From positions 269,773-333,772 of the forward strand of contig JAURZL010000010.1 of assembly GCA_030653365.1 (NCBI GenBank): DNA of 64,000 nucleotides, written 5' to 3'. The position numbers and the translations under genes were made by a program. Below are positions 61,714 through 64,000 of this stretch, piece after piece (the first letter of the stretch is position 1; the number at the start of each line of letters is the position of its first letter). Source of the stretch: Anaerolineaceae bacterium (GTDB taxonomy: Bacteria > Chloroflexota > Anaerolineae > Anaerolineales > Anaerolineaceae). A model generated the notes under the pieces. It did no database searches and had not been told where the DNA came from. It worked only from the letters and a program-made list of their open reading frames with translations.

Positions 61714-63063
61714 CTATTTAATGACCATTGGAAGAAAAATGGAATAGTCCTGTACAGGCTCAATTGATTCTACTCCATATACAAAAACTTCTTCAAAATT
61801 ATTATTATCATTCATAACCAGGTTCGTAGCCCAAGAGTAAAACGTTACTAAACTGCCATCATCAGAAACAACTTTTGATTTTGAAAAGGAAAATCCATTA
61901 GCTTGCTGGCCATCTATTCCAAGATTTACACGGATAGTTTCCCCGGTTTCACGGTCGTGAAGGAAAATATCCTCCCTATTGTTGGTATCATCATCCACCA
62001 GGTTGGTTGCCGCTGAAGTGTAGACAACAAAACGGCCATTCCCGGAAATTGAAGGAACATTTGAATAAGAATTTCCCTCAGTCCCAGTTGATGAAATTGA
62101 CACACGCTCAATTGTATCCAGCAAACCGTCAAAAACAAAAATATCATTGGTGGCATTGTTATCATTTTCCACCAGATTACTAGCCCCGGATAAAAACGCT
62201 GTGAACCTGCCATCATTTGATATCGAAGGAAAACCCGAAAATCCATTTCCAGCATTTTCTCCGATACCTGTCGAAATCATGGAGATGTCTCCCGTCTGTA
62301 GATTGTATAAAAACACATCCATTGTTTCATTCGTATCATCGCTAACCAGATTTGTGGCTTCGGATTGAAAGGCTACATAATATCCATTTTCAGAAATAGA
62401 TGGATAATTGGAAGGGCCATTTCCAATATCTGAATTTGTAGATTTTGAGACCAGGACAGTATTTTGGGATTCTAGATCATGCACAAATATATCCCAATCT
62501 TCATTGTTATCACCTGTTACCAGATTATCAGACAAGGATTGAAATGCAACAAAGCGTCCATCCGCAGAAATCGAAGGATCTGAAGATGGTAGATTACCTA
62601 CCAGACCAGATGAAGATTTAGACACAATAACTGTCTGTCCTGTTTGACGATCATGCACAAAAATTTGCCCATAAAGTATTTCCTCCCCAGAAACAAGATT
62701 AGTTGCTCCTGATCTAAATGCTACATATCTTCCATCGCCTGAAATGGATGCAGGACCACTACCACTATCCGCCTGTTCTCCTGCAGAATTCACAGATACA
62801 CGAGTTGTAGTATTTGTCTGTAGATCATGAACAAAAACATCAGAAAAATTATTTGTATCATCGGGCACCAAATTACTGGCTAAAGATGAAAATGCTACAT
62901 GCCGGCCATCACCTGAAATTGAAGGCTCTGATGATGAAAGATTTCCCTCAACCAAATTTTCTCCTACTGAAACACGAACAATTTTATTAGATACCGCATT
63001 GACAAAATCCTGTGTGGATAAAATAAGAATAAATATAAACATAAAAAGAATTAATCTTTTCAT
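61714..63063 (-). CDS. secreted seven-repeat TolB-like propeller protein with FLPMVIK tail
   Basis: The start is placed at the ATG at 63061-63063 (ribosome-binding site GGGAGGAGAA); the earlier ATG lies in that site. 449 residues. The signal peptide core LILFMFIFILILS is followed by seven repeats of about 52-58 residues, each with PSIS-x-DGRxVAFxSxATNLV-xDDTNN-xDIFVHD, the PD40/WD40-like blade; seven blades make a complete propeller. Asp/Asn clusters in each blade may bind calcium. The protein ends DYSIFLPMVIK, a tail like that of the delta-60 protein at 1312. Ligand and anchoring are unknown. Confidence 0.85.
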   Translation of the reverse strand: MKRLILFMFIFILILSTQDFVNAVSNKIVRVSVGENLVEGNLSSSEPSISGDGRHVAFSSLASNLVPDDTNNFSDVFVHDLQTNTTTRVSVNSAGEQADSGSGPASISGDGRYVAFRSGATNLVSGEEILYGQIFVHDRQTGQTVIVSKSSSGLVGNLPSSDPSISADGRFVAFQSLSDNLVTGDNNEDWDIFVHDLESQNTVLVSKSTNSDIGNGPSNYPSISENGYYVAFQSEATNLVSDDTNETMDVFLYNLQTGDISMISTGIGENAGNGFSGFPSISNDGRFTAFLSGASNLVENDNNATNDIFVFDGLLDTIERVSISSTGTEGNSYSNVPSISGNGRFVVYTSAATNLVDDDTNNREDIFLHDRETGETIRVNLGIDGQQANGFSFSKSKVVSDDGSLVTFYSWATNLVMNDNNNFEEVFVYGVESIEPVQDYSIFLPMVIK

Positions 63064-63209
63064 TTCTCCTCCCATTAATTAATGATTAAAGATAAATACG
63101 ATAAACTTAGTTAACATTATACTTATCATAACATTTGTAGGATAAGATTAAAACCTTATCGTACATGGTTACCTGTTAATTGACCGATTATTTATGAAAA
63201 TTATTAAAA

Positions 63210-63233
63210 TCTACCAAAATATTTTTTGGTAGA
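63210..63233 (-). terminator. hairpin terminator for PII-like gene
   Basis: TCTACCAAAA (63210-63219) and TTTTGGTAGA (63224-63233) pair exactly around TATT. On the minus strand it is followed by a T-rich stretch, 30 bp after the PII-like stop. Confidence 0.6.
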
Positions 63234-63264
63234 TTGAGATTCGGTTTTTTTTGAAAAGAAGGCC

Positions 63265-63609
63265 TTAATCATGACCTCGTACATGCAAGCCTTTTACAAT
63301 CCCCAATGGCCAGGCAGCGAATATTCCCGTATTGGGATGATCCAAATCCCCCACAACTGATTCAGTTATTTCTAAACATTTTTCTGCTGTAGCATGATCT
63401 TTTACAATAGCCATAATGGTGATATTGTCTTTCTCACCGGTTTTATTGCTTGAATACAGATATTGCATCGGAATTAATTTGCGTTGTAAACGGTACATCC
63501 CAGTCGACTCAATTATTGTTGCTCCACGAACACCCCCATCCACCCAGGCTCCGATCAGATCTTCCATTAATACCGGATCATCCAAAATATACATGACCAT
63601 GTATTCCAT
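63265..63609 (-). CDS. PII-like (GlnB-superfamily) protein
   Basis: 114 residues, ATG after AAGGAGGAGC. The start MEYMVMYILDDPVLMEDLIG, then VDGGVRGATIIESTGMYRLQ and DNITIMAIVKDHATAEKCLE resemble the ferredoxin-like fold of PII proteins, with the G-x-G-A-T-I-x-E-x-x-G pattern after the first helix. It lacks the T-loop Tyr motif of GlnB. Probably a metabolite-binding regulator. It is far from the GDH cassette (37 kb away). Confidence 0.65.
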   Translation of the reverse strand: MEYMVMYILDDPVLMEDLIGAWVDGGVRGATIIESTGMYRLQRKLIPMQYLYSSNKTGEKDNITIMAIVKDHATAEKCLEITESVVGDLDHPNTGIFAAWPLGIVKGLHVRGHD

Positions 63610-63693
63610 ATGCTCCTCCTTTTAAACCAATGGTGCTTCATAAGTCTGTAATTATTGTAACAGATAGCTGACCTTCGTTTGTCAATCAACACA

Positions 63694-63803
63694 CCTGTGG
63701 TTAAAACCACAGGCTACAAAGATTCAAACCTGTTCAAACAGGTTCTTCATACAACCAGATTCATCTGGTTTGAGTCTTACAGACACAGGGTTTAACCTGT
63801 GTC
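63694..63803. repeat. cluster of four palindromes
   Basis: Four successive exact hairpins: CCTGTGGTT/AACCACAGG (63694-63713), AACCTGT/ACAGGTT (63727-63744), AACCAGAT/ATCTGGTT (63753-63770) and GACACAGG/CCTGTGTC (63782-63803). The first, second and fourth contain the ACCTGT or CCTGTG core and the units share a TTTAA or TTAA-like centre in two cases. A REP-like element cluster is likely. Confidence 0.7.
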
Positions 63804-63882
63804 GTGTTCCTGTGGGGTGATCTATGACATGATCAATGGTATGACCATGAGTCCATCAACTCAACAGCAACTGTGTTAAATG

Positions 63883-64000
63883 TCAAGAGGTAAATACAGG
63901 TCTCCACAAAGTTTGAGCTCTCACCATGGCATTCATAATCGTAAGAAGTTTATGCATACATGCAACAATAGCCACGTTTTTTGCTTTTCCTCGAGCTAAA
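63883..64000 (-). mobile_element. C-terminal end of IS110-type transposase gene, cut by window edge
   Basis: The minus strand encodes 38 residues before the stop TGA at 63883-63885: ARGKAKNVAIVACMHKLLTI then MNAMVRAQTLWRPVFTS. The pattern G(K/R)xKxVAIVAxMRKLLxIxNAM is the C-terminal end of IS110/IS116/IS902 transposases (Transposase_20 region). The rest lies outside the window on the right. The four palindromes at 63694-63803 lie just behind it. Confidence 0.75.

Overview
The window looks like a chromosomal segment of a moderately AT-rich member of the Chloroflexota, most likely class Anaerolineae. This rests on gene content and style: a BTAD-type and a MalT/LuxR-type signal ATPase regulator each next to a tiny partner protein, delta-60 and TolB-like secreted repeat proteins that end in a short FLPL/FLPM tail, a DUF5667 protein, an F420-dependent-type oxidoreductase, two glutamate dehydrogenase genes, and dispersed GGTGCGT-type palindromes. 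No ribosomal RNA is present. No sequence search could be run, so family names come from reading motifs.

Layout. 1-6.7 kb: a left-truncated BTAD regulator, a small partner ORF, a secreted 14-repeat delta-60 protein, a TolB-like lipoprotein, a 36-residue Lys-rich protein and a GNAT enzyme. 6.7-14.7 kb: an SH3 protein, then a tight four-gene run (PlsY-like acyltransferase, PEP-utilising enzyme of rifampin-phosphotransferase architecture, LolD-type ATPase, FtsX-like permease) facing a HlyD-like lipoprotein. 14.9-22.5 kb: redox and acetyltransferase genes, a MalT-like regulator with four short genes behind it, and OsmC. 22.7-28.0 kb: a nitrogen/carbon cassette of a pseudo-response regulator, a glutamate-dehydrogenase-like protein lacking the catalytic lysine, a PPDK N-domain protein without a histidine domain, and a canonical glutamate dehydrogenase. 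28.0-33 kb: a NarL-type two-component pair divergent from a DUF5667 protein with an Asp/Asn tail, then a GT-C-like membrane protein.

33-43.3 kb: a series of mostly single minus-strand enzymes (VOC, flavodoxin with CPBP protease, esterase, DUF4037, CPT-like kinase, cupin, DHFR-like, AlkD, GT-A-like), then DoxX and DUF1295 membrane proteins. 43.3-43.5 kb: two tRNA-Ser genes. 43.6-49.1 kb: a coiled-coil protein, a lipoprotein and a three-gene ABC-2 exporter. 49.1-55.7 kb: palindromes, an AHSA1 gene fragment running into an alpha/beta hydrolase, a nitrilase, small membrane and YdeI-like proteins, and a CPA2 antiporter with a UspA-like tail. 55.7-61.6 kb: leuS, DUF3592, an ATP-grasp/esterase pair and an HD protein. 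61.7-64 kb: a seven-repeat propeller protein with the same C-terminal tail as the delta-60 protein, a PII-like protein, four clustered palindromes and the end of an IS110-type transposase.

The most promising candidate for an undescribed system is the 22.7-28.0 kb cassette, in which three successive genes each lack a residue or domain needed for the family's usual activity and lie just upstream of an intact glutamate dehydrogenase. The PlsY-like/PEP-enzyme/ABC-FtsX/HlyD cluster at 7.3-14.7 kb and the ATP-grasp/esterase pair at 58.9-60.9 kb come next.
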